Source: Terrimonas sp.
GTDB taxonomy: Bacteria > Bacteroidota > Bacteroidia > Chitinophagales > Chitinophagaceae
DNA length: 64,000 nt
Assembly: GCF_003075435.1 (NCBI RefSeq)
Contig: NZ_QCZJ01000009.1
Location: 124,001 to 188,000, forward strand
Reading direction: 5' to 3'
Part shown: positions 38,586 through 46,596 of the stretch, one piece after another
Layout: every line of letters begins with the position of its first letter
Numbering within the stretch: the first letter of the stretch is position 1
Program-made: the position numbers and the translations under genes
The notes under the pieces: model-generated
Seen by the model: the letters and a program-made list of their open reading frames with translations, nothing else
Told to the model about the DNA's origin: nothing
The model's database searches: none

Positions 38586-38593
38586 TAGTTTTG
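38586..38593 (+). promoter_or_regulatory. -7 promoter box (TAGTTTTG) of the methyltransferase gene
   Basis: An exact TAnnTTTG match 26 bases before the ATG. A TTTG lies upstream but only 12 bases away, so the -33 element is unclear. Confidence 0.5.
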
Positions 38594-38619
38594 CATCATT
38601 ATTAATTAAAAAAGTAATT

Positions 38620-39429
38620 ATGAATGCGAACAAAATGCTTTGGGAGAAAGGAGATTTCACTCAACTTGCTAAAACAATGCGTGAAAGCGGCGAAGCGCTG
38701 GTTACCAAATTAAATGTTACTAAAGGTCTTACTGTGCTTGACCTTGGCTGTGGTGACGGCACAACAGCAATACCAGAAGCAAAAGCAGGAGCACGGGTTT
38801 TGGGTGTAGATATAGCCAGGAACCTTGTAGCCGCCGGAAACAAACGTGTGGAAGAAGAAGGGCTGACTAATATTACATTCCAGGAAGGTGATGCCATAGC
38901 GCTTGTTGATCTGGAAGATAAAAGTTTTGATCTTGTTGTTTCCATTTTTGGTGCCATGTTTGCGCCAAAGCCATATGATGTGGCAAAAGAAATGGTACGT
39001 GTTACAAAACCAGGCGGAAGGATAGTGATGGGAAACTGGATACCTGGTGATCCCACTCTGGTGGCACAAATACTAAAGATAAGCGCTGCATACACTCCGC
39101 CGCCGCCCGAAGGCTTCATCAGCCCGATGTTATGGGGAAAGGTAGAAGAAGTTACAGAACGTTTTGCACAGGCAGGTATACCAAAAGAAAATATCATCTG
39201 CGAGAAGGATACATTTACATTTATAGCGCCTTATTCACCTTCTGAGTTTGTAACTGTATTCAGAAAATATTACGGACCTACAATGAATGCATTTGAAGCC
39301 GCAGAAAAGAATGGCAAAGCAGAACAGCTTCAGGACGAGATGGAAGCATTATTCAACAGGCAGAACATAAGTGGTGACAATACAACTGCTATTCCTGCAA
39401 CATTTCTGAAAGTAACAGTTAATGTGTAA
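38620..39429 (+). CDS. Class I SAM-dependent methyltransferase
   Basis: The 269-residue protein has a Rossmann-like methyltransferase domain (about 40-150): motif I VLDLGCGDGTTAIPEA, acidic motif VLGVDIARN, GDA of motif II, and VRVTKPGGRIVMGNW as the post-III strand. It resembles UbiE/Methyltransf_11 proteins of unknown substrate. The preceding AraC gene probably regulates it. It has no obvious link to heme synthesis. Confidence 0.88.
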   Translation: MNANKMLWEKGDFTQLAKTMRESGEALVTKLNVTKGLTVLDLGCGDGTTAIPEAKAGARVLGVDIARNLVAAGNKRVEEEGLTNITFQEGDAIALVDLEDKSFDLVVSIFGAMFAPKPYDVAKEMVRVTKPGGRIVMGNWIPGDPTLVAQILKISAAYTPPPPEGFISPMLWGKVEEVTERFAQAGIPKENIICEKDTFTFIAPYSPSEFVTVFRKYYGPTMNAFEAAEKNGKAEQLQDEMEALFNRQNISGDNTTAIPATFLKVTVNV

Positions 39430-39553
39430 GCAGTTAATGCGAGGCAGGGCGTCTTGCATAACCACTCAGAGAAAGTGGCTACGCGGCTCACTGTTAAAAA
39501 GATACAGTTCATTACAGGTTTTAGTGCCTTTGAACAATATATACTTTCCCGGG

Positions 39554-39575
39554 ATACCACAGTGGTATATGTTTG
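39554..39575 (+). promoter_or_regulatory. Palindrome overlapping a -7 promoter box
   Basis: ATACCAC-A-GTGGTAT (39554-39568) is a perfect 7-bp dyad whose last base is the first of the -7 box TATGTTTG (39568-39575). This looks like an operator placed to block the promoter of the following PepSY-like gene. Confidence 0.5.
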
Positions 39576-39613
39576 TGCAATAATTATAAATAAAATATTA
39601 AACAGCTAAAAAA

Positions 39614-40060
39614 ATGAAAATAATTATCTTTTCAGCAGTCATATTTTTAGGCATCACCGCAACTGCTGCATCCAGGGTAACCCCTGTAAATGAAAAAGTA
39701 AGGAAAACTTTTAACGAGGTTTTCAGCAACGCAAGCACCCCGGCATGGAATGTTTCGGGAGATTATTATGAAGCATCTTTTGTAAATGCTTCCGTTAAAA
39801 CACGTGCTTTGTTTGATAGCAAAGGGCGTCTTGTTCAAACCATTCGCTACTACACGGAAAATGGACTGCCTTCAAATGTTTTATATAAAGTAAAACAGAA
39901 GTACGCTCAAAAAAAGATGTGTGGCGTAATTGAAATCACCAATAGTGCCGGCATTAATTACAGAATTGTTTTAAAGGATGATAAAAAGTATATGCACATC
40001 AATGCAGATACAAATGGTGAAACAGAAACTGTGGCAGTATATGCCAGGGGAGATAAATAG
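39614..40060 (+). CDS. Secreted PepSY-like / BLIP-like small protein
   Basis: A signal peptide (about 1-19) is followed by 130 residues resembling PepSY-like (DUF2874-type) domains: VNEKVRKTFNEVFSNASTPAWNVSGDYYEASF and ALFDSKGRLVQTIRYY. These domains are common in Bacteroidota periplasmic proteins, sometimes in tandem, and are thought to bind or inhibit other proteins. It is expressed from its own promoter with an operator-like palindrome, and it has a terminator. The partner is unknown. Confidence 0.7.
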   Translation: MKIIIFSAVIFLGITATAASRVTPVNEKVRKTFNEVFSNASTPAWNVSGDYYEASFVNASVKTRALFDSKGRLVQTIRYYTENGLPSNVLYKVKQKYAQKKMCGVIEITNSAGINYRIVLKDDKKYMHINADTNGETETVAVYARGDK

Positions 40061-40083
40061 TTGATCATCGTTTTCTCATGTTT

Positions 40084-40118
40084 AAAAGGGAGGGGATATT
40101 ATATTTCCTCTTTTTTTT
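40084..40118 (+). terminator. Rho-independent terminator after the PepSY-like gene
   Basis: GAGGGGATAT pairs with ATATTTCCTC (two G-T pairs) and runs into eight Ts. Confidence 0.75.
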
Positions 40119-40265
40119 GCTCCAATTTTTCATAACGGATCCGGAACATTTTTTTGACCATGCGAGGATACCTACAGCGTGTCGAAAAGAATAAGCCGCA
40201 CCCGCTTTTCCCGGAAAATGACGATAACATGATAAACCATCTCTCCAAATAAGCGCAGGATGGGT

Positions 40266-40273
40266 TAATTTTG
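40266..40273 (+). promoter_or_regulatory. -7 promoter box (TAATTTTG) of hemB
   Basis: An exact TAnnTTTG match 23 bases before the hemB ATG, indicating a separate transcript for hemB. Confidence 0.55.
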
Positions 40274-40296
40274 CGGCTCAAATCAGCCACTTCATT

Positions 40297-41277
40297 ATGT
40301 ATCTTCAAAAGCGCAATCGCATACTCCGCACCAACTCATCCATTCGCAGCCTGGTTGCCGAAACAGTTTTGACGCCAAACGACTTTATTTTACCCGTTTT
40401 TGTTGACGAAGGCGAAAATGTAAAACATGAAATCCCTTCTATGCCTGGCTATTACCGATACTCGCTTGACCTTTTGGTAAAAGAAGTGAAAGAAGTATGG
40501 GCGATGGGGATAAAAAGCGTATTGATTTTTGTAAAAGCCAAAGACGAAGTAAAAGATAATACCGGAAAAGAAGCCTGGAATCCTGACGGGTTGATGCAAC
40601 GCAGTATTAAAGCGATAAAAAACGCTATACCGGAAATGCTGGTGATGACGGATGTGGCACTTGATCCATATTCTGTTTACGGGCATGATGGTATTGTAAA
40701 AGATGGTGAAATAGTGAATGACGAAACTGTTGACGCGCTGGTAAAAATGAGTTTGAGTCATGCGGAAGCAGGGGCGGATTTTGTTGCACCCAGCGATATG
40801 ATGGACGGGCGCATTGGCGCTATACGCAAAGCATTGGAAGCAACGCATTTTACCAAAGTGGGTATCATGGCATACAGTGCTAAATATGCTTCATGCTTTT
40901 ACGGACCATTCAGGGATGCATTAGACAGTGCTCCGGGCTTTGGTGATAAAAAGACTTACCAGATGAATTATGCCAACCGCCGCGAAGCCATTAATGAAGC
41001 GTTGCAGGATGTGGAGCAGGGCGCTGACATAGTGATGGTAAAACCAGCGATGGCTTATCTTGATATAATCCGTGAAGTAAAAAATAGTGTAACCGTGCCT
41101 GTTAGTGCCTATCATGTAAGTGGTGAATATGCGATGATCAAAGCCGCGGCAAAAATGGGCTGGCTTGATGAAAACAAAGCGATCATTGAAAGCCTTACAT
41201 CCATTAAAAGAGCAGGAGCTGATTTGATTGCCACGTATTTTGCGAAGCAGGCAGCGGAGATGGTAAATAGGCAATAG
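40297..41277 (+). CDS. hemB: Porphobilinogen synthase (delta-aminolevulinate dehydratase)
   Basis: The 326-residue enzyme condenses two 5-aminolevulinates to porphobilinogen. The Schiff-base lysines are in YSAKYASCFYGPFRDA and VKPAMAYLD. The metal-site region reads DVALDPYSVYGHDGIV, lacking the cysteines of zinc-dependent enzymes, so it should be the magnesium-type HemB. Its last codons and stop lie inside a heptad repeat, so the C-terminal residues VNRQ are repeat-encoded. It is separated from hemL by a four-helix-bundle gene. Confidence 0.96.
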   Translation: MYLQKRNRILRTNSSIRSLVAETVLTPNDFILPVFVDEGENVKHEIPSMPGYYRYSLDLLVKEVKEVWAMGIKSVLIFVKAKDEVKDNTGKEAWNPDGLMQRSIKAIKNAIPEMLVMTDVALDPYSVYGHDGIVKDGEIVNDETVDALVKMSLSHAEAGADFVAPSDMMDGRIGAIRKALEATHFTKVGIMAYSAKYASCFYGPFRDALDSAPGFGDKKTYQMNYANRREAINEALQDVEQGADIVMVKPAMAYLDIIREVKNSVTVPVSAYHVSGEYAMIKAAAKMGWLDENKAIIESLTSIKRAGADLIATYFAKQAAEMVNRQ

Positions 41278-41352
41278 TGAATGGGCAATGGGTAATAGTG
41301 AATATGGATTCACCATTGACAATTCACTATTGCCGATTCATCATTCACCCTT
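41263..41352. repeat. Foldback heptad repeat, left of the four-helix-bundle gene
   Basis: Heptads such as GGCAATA, GTGAATG, GGCAATG, GGTAATA, GTGAATA switch midway to the opposite strand (ACCATTG, ACAATTC, ACTATTG, CCGATTC, ATCATTC). The tract starts inside the last codons of hemB and can fold into an imperfect hairpin. Confidence 0.75.
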
Positions 41353-41399
41353 TTTACAATAAGTAAGTATCTCATTCTTAACCAATAAAACTATAACCT

Positions 41400-41750
41400 A
41401 TGTTCTTAACACTGAATCATCAAAAAATGGAGGTTTATGCCCTCTCACATGCTTTAATAAAGGAATGTTATAAGCTGACAAAAGCTTTACCGCCGGAGGA
41501 AAAATATGCAATGGTTTCGCAGGTACGAAGAGCAGTATTGTCGGTACATTTAAATATATCAGAAGAGGTATCCCGAAGGTCAGAAGCAGAGAGAAAGCGG
41601 TATTATGAAATAGCAAGAGGTTCGATTGTAGAAATTGATGCAGCGTCAGACCTGGATTATTTGAAAAATATAGATGTAACAATCCTGGGAAAAACTATAA
41701 TTGCAACATTTAAATTATTAACCGGTGTGATAGGAAAACAGAAAGGATAG
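41400..41750 (+). CDS. Four-helix-bundle protein (23S rRNA IVS/S23, Avd-like family)
   Basis: The 116-residue protein is all helical, with the family-typical ALIKECYKLTKALPPEEKYA, VSQVRRAVLSVHLNISEEVSRRS, KRYYEIARGSIVEIDAASDLDYL and a final helix. The family covers ORFs inside 23S rRNA intervening sequences and the Avd proteins of diversity-generating retroelements, but no reverse transcriptase, template repeat or rRNA is present here. The gene lies between hemB and hemL and is flanked on both sides by related foldback repeats, as if it arrived as a unit. An alternative start is an ATG 27 bases downstream. Function unknown. Confidence 0.85.
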   Translation: MFLTLNHQKMEVYALSHALIKECYKLTKALPPEEKYAMVSQVRRAVLSVHLNISEEVSRRSEAERKRYYEIARGSIVEIDAASDLDYLKNIDVTILGKTIIATFKLLTGVIGKQKG

Positions 41751-41850
41751 GTGAATAGTGAATGGGCAATAACGAATAGTTAATGGTAAATCCATATTCA
41801 CTATTGCCCATTCACCATTGCCCATTGCCTATTGCCCATTGCCCATTCAC
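41745..41850. repeat. Foldback heptad repeat, right of the four-helix-bundle gene
   Basis: It begins at the gene's stop codon with GTGAATA, GTGAATG, GGCAATA, then reverses to CCCATTC, ACCATTG, CCCATTG, CCTATTG, CCCATTG. It ends directly at the hemL ATG. It shares heptad wording with the left tract, so the gene is flanked by a direct pair of similar hairpins. Confidence 0.75.
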
Positions 41851-43125
41851 ATGAACACAACAACAAGCCAATCCCTATTCTCCCGCGCACAGCAATCCAT
41901 TCCCGGAGGTGTAAATTCACCGGTACGGGCTTTTAAAAGTGTGGGCGGAACGCCACTGTTTATTACCAGGGCCAAAGGCGCATATATGTATGATGCTGAT
42001 GGAAACGAGTATATAGATTTCATTAACTCCTGGGGACCAATGATACTTGGTCATGCGCATGATGAAGTTGTAAAAGCAATACAGGAAAAAGCCGCTCTTT
42101 CCACTTCATTTGGTGCGCCAACGGAACTGGAAATTGAAATAGCTGAGCTGATTAAAACAATGGCGCCCAATGTAGATATGATCCGCATGGTAAACAGCGG
42201 AACAGAAGCATGTATGAGTGCTGTAAGATTAGCCAGGGGATACACCGGGAAAAACAAGATCATAAAATTTGAAGGTTGCTATCATGGTCATGCGGATTGT
42301 TTTTTAGTGAAGGCAGGCAGCGGTGTAGCTACATTCAATATTCAGACAGTGCCCGGTGTTACATCAGGTGTGGCAAATGACACACTAACCTGTGCATACA
42401 ATGATATTGCCGCTGTTGAAAAATTAGTAGCGGATCATAAAAATGAAATTGCTGCTATTATTATTGAACCTGTTGCCGGCAATATGGGTTGTATATTGCC
42501 TGATCCTGGTTTTCTTGAAGCGTTGCGCAGCATTTGCACCAGAGAAAAAATCGTATTAATATTTGATGAAGTAATGACAGGCTTTCGGCTTGCGCCTGGC
42601 GGCGCGCAGGAGCGGCTGAAAATAGATGCTGATTTAGTTACCTATGGAAAAATAATTGGCGCCGGTATGCCGGTAGGCGCTTTTGCCGGTAAAAAAGAAA
42701 TTATGCAGCATATAGCACCAGTGGGAAATGTATACCAGGCAGGCACTTTAAGCGGAAACCCATTAGCAATGATCGCCGGCTATACTTTATTAAGCTTTCT
42801 GAAAAATAATCCCTCTGTGTATGATGAACTGGAGGCTAAAGGAAAATATCTGGAAGAAGGATTGAGAGAAGTGTTTAGCAATAAAGGAATTGCGTATGTC
42901 ATCAACAGGCTGGGAACCATGATCAGCATACATTTCAGCGATCATGTTGTTAAGGATTTTAACAGCGCTGCAAATGCGGATATTGCTACTTTCAATAAAT
43001 TCTTCCATCATATGTTGGATTCCGGTGTATATTTGCCCCCATCAGCGTTTGAGACATGGTTTATCAGTAATGCCATTTCCTATCAAGACCTGGACCGTAC
43101 CATACAGGCTGCGTCCCGTTTTTGA
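41851..43125 (+). CDS. hemL: Glutamate-1-semialdehyde 2,1-aminomutase
   Basis: The protein has 424 residues. The start [28 protein letters not shown] is the family N-terminus; an ATG 33 bases upstream lies in the heptad repeat and would encode repeat-derived residues. The PLP lysine is in [33 protein letters not shown] and [14 protein letters not shown] are present. It converts glutamate-1-semialdehyde from HemA to 5-aminolevulinate. A strong terminator follows. Confidence 0.96.
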   Translation: MNTTTSQSLFSRAQQSIPGGVNSPVRAFKSVGGTPLFITRAKGAYMYDADGNEYIDFINSWGPMILGHAHDEVVKAIQEKAALSTSFGAPTELEIEIAELIKTMAPNVDMIRMVNSGTEACMSAVRLARGYTGKNKIIKFEGCYHGHADCFLVKAGSGVATFNIQTVPGVTSGVANDTLTCAYNDIAAVEKLVADHKNEIAAIIIEPVAGNMGCILPDPGFLEALRSICTREKIVLIFDEVMTGFRLAPGGAQERLKIDADLVTYGKIIGAGMPVGAFAGKKEIMQHIAPVGNVYQAGTLSGNPLAMIAGYTLLSFLKNNPSVYDELEAKGKYLEEGLREVFSNKGIAYVINRLGTMISIHFSDHVVKDFNSAANADIATFNKFFHHMLDSGVYLPPSAFETWFISNAISYQDLDRTIQAASRF

Positions 43126-43136
43126 TCCATCATATC

Positions 43137-43174
43137 AGTAAAGGTCACACTAAGTAGTGACCTTTACTATTTTT
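43137..43174 (+). terminator. Rho-independent terminator after hemL
   Basis: A perfect 12-bp stem (AGTAAAGGTCAC / GTGACCTTTACT) with an 8-base loop is followed by ATTTTT. It separates hemL from hemH. Confidence 0.85.
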
Positions 43175-43201
43175 AAGAAATCTTGCAGAACTTTGCAAAC
43201 A

Positions 43202-44269
43202 ATGAATACAGAAAAGAAAAGAGGGATTGTTTTAATGAATCTTGGCTCACCGGATTCAACCGAAGTAAAGGATGTGCGCAGGTACCTGATGCAGTTCCTT
43301 ATGGATGAAAGAGTAATTGACAAACCGTATTTGCTTCGCCTGCCACTGGTGGGTGGAATAATCGTTCCGTTTCGTGCGCCAAAATCCGCGGAAGCCTATA
43401 AAGAAATATGGACGAAAGAAGGTTCTCCGTTAATTGTGCTGACCAGGCAATTGCAGGAAGAGCTGCAGAAATATGTGAGTGAACCAGTGGAAATAGCCAT
43501 GCGTTACGGTAACCCTACAGTGGAACATGCATTTGACAGCCTGATGGAGAAAGTAAAAGGCCTGGAAGAAGTAATTGCCGTTCCTTTGTACCCCCATTAT
43601 GCTATGTCGTCTTATGAAACGGCTGTTGAGCATGCAAAAGTCATCCACAGGAAGAAAAAATATCCTTTCAAACTTGATTTTATAAAACCATTTTACAACG
43701 AGCCTGGTTATATAGATGCAATGGCAGAAAGCATGAAACCATATATGAAAGAACCTTTCGATCATATACTATTCAGCTATCATGGCATACCGGCAAGGCA
43801 TCTTGTTAAAGCAGATCCTACAGGAAGCCACACGGAAGATACCAGGGGAGAATGTTGTCAAACGCCCTCTCCTGCAAGGGAGTTCTGCTACAGGTACCAG
43901 TGTTTTGAAACAACAAGGCTGGTTACAGGAAAACTCGGACTGCCGAAGGAGAAATATAGTATATCGTTCCAGTCAAGGCTTGGTAAAGGCTGGCTGGAGC
44001 CTTTTACAGATATCCGGTTAGCGCAAATGCCAGAAGAAGGCATTAAAAGAATACTCATATTATGTCCTGCTTTTGTAAGTGATTGTTTGGAAACGCTGGA
44101 AGAAATAGCCATGCGCGGTAAAGAAACTTTTATGGAAGCCGGAGGGGAGTCATATACTTTTATTCCGTGTATAAATACTTCTCCGCTATGGACAAAAACG
44201 TTAAGCGCCTGGATGAATGAGTATAGGGAAGGAAATAAAAGAATGGTGTTAGCAGAAGCTCATGTATAA
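43202..44269 (+). CDS. hemH: Ferrochelatase
   Basis: The protein has 355 residues, starting MNTEKKRGIVLMNLGSPDS; the upstream in-frame ATG lies in the terminator region. Family motifs are LMNLGSPDS, PLYPHYAMSSYETAVE, the catalytic-type histidine in FSYHGIPARHL, and the C-terminal CPAFVSDCLETLEEI. It inserts Fe2+ into protoporphyrin IX. Just upstream is GAACTTTG, one base off a -7 box. rsgA follows after 18 bases. Confidence 0.95.
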   Translation: MNTEKKRGIVLMNLGSPDSTEVKDVRRYLMQFLMDERVIDKPYLLRLPLVGGIIVPFRAPKSAEAYKEIWTKEGSPLIVLTRQLQEELQKYVSEPVEIAMRYGNPTVEHAFDSLMEKVKGLEEVIAVPLYPHYAMSSYETAVEHAKVIHRKKKYPFKLDFIKPFYNEPGYIDAMAESMKPYMKEPFDHILFSYHGIPARHLVKADPTGSHTEDTRGECCQTPSPAREFCYRYQCFETTRLVTGKLGLPKEKYSISFQSRLGKGWLEPFTDIRLAQMPEEGIKRILILCPAFVSDCLETLEEIAMRGKETFMEAGGESYTFIPCINTSPLWTKTLSAWMNEYREGNKRMVLAEAHV

Positions 44270-44287
44270 TTTTCCGAATTTTATTAG

Positions 44288-45217
44288 ATGAAAGGATTGG
44301 TATACAAATCGACCGGTAGTTGGTACGTTGTAAAAGACGAAAGCGGCAGGCAGTATAATGCAAGAGTAAAAGGAAAATTTAAAATAGATAGTGATATCAC
44401 TTCAACCAATCCTGTAACCGTTGGTGATGAAATTGAAATGGAGATGGAAGAAGGTACTGAAGGCGCTGCGATCATAACGGAGATACACTACCGTAAGAAT
44501 TATATCAACCGTCAATCACCCTCCAATAAATACCAGCACCATATTATAGCGGCCAATGTTGACCAGGTATTGCTTATCTGCACAATAAAAGAACCCAGAA
44601 CTTCGCAGGGGTTTATAGACCGTTTCCTGGTTGCTGCGGAAGCATATCATATACCTGCCATACTGTTATTTAATAAGGCTGACATCTATAAAAAGAAAGA
44701 ATCAGAAAAATTTGCTGAGTGGAAAGCAATGTATGAACGTATTGGGTATAAAGTGCTGCTGGTGAGTATTGAAAAAAAAGAAGGGCTTGAAGCGATACAG
44801 GATATCATTAAAAACAAAACAACATTGATCAGCGGGCATTCAGGTGTTGGCAAATCTTCTTTCATCAATTTTCTTCTTCCGTCTTTTTCTCTTAAAACGC
44901 AGGAAGTAAGCGGCTGGAGCGGCAAAGGATTACATACAACCACTTTCGCGGAAATGTATGATATACCCGGTGGCGGAAGAATTATTGATACCCCCGGCAT
45001 TCGTGAATTTGGAATAGTAGATATATCAAAGCAGGAACTTTCTCATTATTTTCCGGAGATGCGGGAATTGATCAATGATTGCCAGTTTAATAACTGCCTG
45101 CACATGAACGAACCTGGTTGCGCTGTTAAATCCGCGGTTGAAAATGGTGAAGTTAATATAGACAGGTATGTGAGTTATTGTACAATACTTGAGTCAATTG
45201 ATGAGCGCAGTTATTGA
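44288..45217 (+). CDS. rsgA: Ribosome-assembly GTPase RsgA
   Basis: The 309-residue protein has an N-terminal OB fold (GLVYKSTGSWYVVKDES), a circularly permuted GTPase domain with NKAD before the P-loop GHSGVGKSSFIN, DTPGIREFG, and a C-terminal zinc knuckle (DCQFNNCLHMNEPGC: C-x4-C-x-H-x5-C). It acts late in 30S maturation. Co-orientation 18 bases after hemH suggests co-transcription, with no functional link to heme implied. Confidence 0.95.
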   Translation: MKGLVYKSTGSWYVVKDESGRQYNARVKGKFKIDSDITSTNPVTVGDEIEMEMEEGTEGAAIITEIHYRKNYINRQSPSNKYQHHIIAANVDQVLLICTIKEPRTSQGFIDRFLVAAEAYHIPAILLFNKADIYKKKESEKFAEWKAMYERIGYKVLLVSIEKKEGLEAIQDIIKNKTTLISGHSGVGKSSFINFLLPSFSLKTQEVSGWSGKGLHTTTFAEMYDIPGGGRIIDTPGIREFGIVDISKQELSHYFPEMRELINDCQFNNCLHMNEPGCAVKSAVENGEVNIDRYVSYCTILESIDERSY

Positions 45218-45218
45218 A

Positions 45219-45303
45219 CTTCACCCCAGCCTCTCTCCGCGCAGAAAAGAAGGCAGCCCCAATTAAAATCAGGTTGACAAACTTGCGTGAAGGGGAGGTT
45301 TAA
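45219..45303. repeat. REP-like repeat, second copy of the CACCCCCAGCC element
   Basis: It begins TTCACCCCAGCCTCTCTCCGC and ends near GTGAAGGGGAGGTTT, which corresponds to the left end and interior of the element after the ABC-F gene. No coding sequence is seen inside. Confidence 0.5.
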
Positions 45304-45328
45304 AATCTAGAACCATGACGAATATGTA

Positions 45329-45364
45329 GTTTGTGGTTTGAGCGATAGACTAGAAACCACAAAC
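45329..45364. terminator. 11-bp perfect inverted repeat between convergent genes
   Basis: GTTTGTGGTTT and AAACCACAAAC are separated by 14 bases. There is no long T run, so it is either a weak bidirectional terminator for rsgA and mqnC or an RNA-end stabiliser. Confidence 0.45.
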
Positions 45365-45389
45365 CATAAACGCTTCTCCGGGCTGTTTG

Positions 45390-46514
45390 CTAATAATCTA
45401 TCACCTGCTCTTCAATCAGTTCAGGTATTGTTCTCCACTCATATTGCTGGTTGCGTAACTGGGGTTCAAAGCCTGCTTCGCGTATCGCATCCTGCATTGA
45501 TTTATAGGTAAACCTGTGTGGAGCGCCCGCGGCACTTACCACATTTTCTTCAATCATTATACTTCCAAAGTCATTTGCCCCGGCATGCAGGCAAATCTGT
45601 GCAGTTTTTTTACCAACGGTAAGCCATGAAGCCTGTATGTTTTTTATATTCGGAAGCATGATACGCGATAAAGCTATCATACGTATATACTCATCCGCGG
45701 TTGTAAGATTATGCACGCCGCGTATTCTTGTAAGCAAAGTATCTACATCCTGGAATGTCCACGGAATAAAGGCAAGAAATCCTTTCGCGTCTTCCGGTTT
45801 ACGGCTTTGCACCTCACGGATCTTTACAAGGTGTTCAAAACGTTCCTGTAATGTTTCCACATGACCAAACATCATGGTAGCGCTGGTAGTAATATAAAGC
45901 TTATGTGCTTCATGCATTATATCAAGCCACTCCTGTGCTCCACATTTTCCCTTACTTATCAATCGCCTTACGCGGTCTATCAATATCTCAGCCCCTGCAC
46001 CCGGCAATGAATCAAGCCCTGCTTCTTTCAATGCTTTTAATACATCGTGGTGAGTCATTTTTTCCAGCTTGCATATATGCGCCACTTCGGGAGGCCCCAA
46101 CGCATGCAGCCGTATATCGGGAAACTCATTCTTGATCTGCCGGAAAGTATTGGTATAAAATTGCAGTCCTAATTCAGGATGGTGACCTCCCTGTAATAGT
46201 AATTGATCTCCGCCATATTTAATGGTTTCCCTGATTTTTTTACGGTAGGTAGCCATATCCGTTATATAGGCGTCTTTATGACCGGGGATACGATAAAAAT
46301 TACAAAACTTACAATTGGCTATACATACATTGGTGGTATTCACGTTCCTGTCTATCTGCCAGGTAACTTTACCATGAGGAACCTGTATTTTTCTCATCTC
46401 ATCAGCCACATACATCAGTTCTGTTAACGCTGCATTCTGGTATAAGAATATTCCTTCCTCAACACTAAGAAATTCAAAATTCAATGCTTTCTGTAAAATA
46501 TCTGCTGCATTCAT
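45390..46514 (-). CDS. mqnC: Cyclic dehypoxanthinyl futalosine synthase (radical SAM)
   Basis: The protein has 374 residues; the start is the ATG just after the -7 box. The radical SAM cluster motif is CIANCKFCNFYR (C-x3-C-x2-C), and GDQLLLQGGHHPELGL and PGAGAEILIDRVR are typical of MqnC. It cyclises dehypoxanthine futalosine in the futalosine pathway to menaquinone. The related MqnE and CofH differ in the C-terminal half; the SLPGAGAEIL segment favours MqnC. Other mqn genes are not in the window. Confidence 0.92.
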   Translation of the reverse strand: MNAADILQKALNFEFLSVEEGIFLYQNAALTELMYVADEMRKIQVPHGKVTWQIDRNVNTTNVCIANCKFCNFYRIPGHKDAYITDMATYRKKIRETIKYGGDQLLLQGGHHPELGLQFYTNTFRQIKNEFPDIRLHALGPPEVAHICKLEKMTHHDVLKALKEAGLDSLPGAGAEILIDRVRRLISKGKCGAQEWLDIMHEAHKLYITTSATMMFGHVETLQERFEHLVKIREVQSRKPEDAKGFLAFIPWTFQDVDTLLTRIRGVHNLTTADEYIRMIALSRIMLPNIKNIQASWLTVGKKTAQICLHAGANDFGSIMIEENVVSAAGAPHRFTYKSMQDAIREAGFEPQLRNQQYEWRTIPELIEEQVIDY

Positions 46515-46520
46515 GATTTG

Positions 46521-46528
46521 CAAAAATA
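46521..46528 (-). promoter_or_regulatory. -7 promoter box (TATTTTTG) of mqnC
   Basis: An exact TAnnTTTG match on the minus strand only 6 bases before the ATG, predicting a leaderless transcript. Confidence 0.55.
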
Positions 46529-46596
46529 CTAACAATTATGAATGATGAACGGTTGCTTTTTTGATATACAAATGACCTAAATTTATATAGCCATAT

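Noticed and set aside
41400-41750. Four-helix-bundle gene as Avd of a diversity-generating retroelement
   Set aside because: No reverse transcriptase, variable/template repeat pair or target gene in the window.
41745-41850. Heptad tract considered as a CRISPR array
   Set aside because: The period is 7 bases with no spacers, and there are no cas genes.
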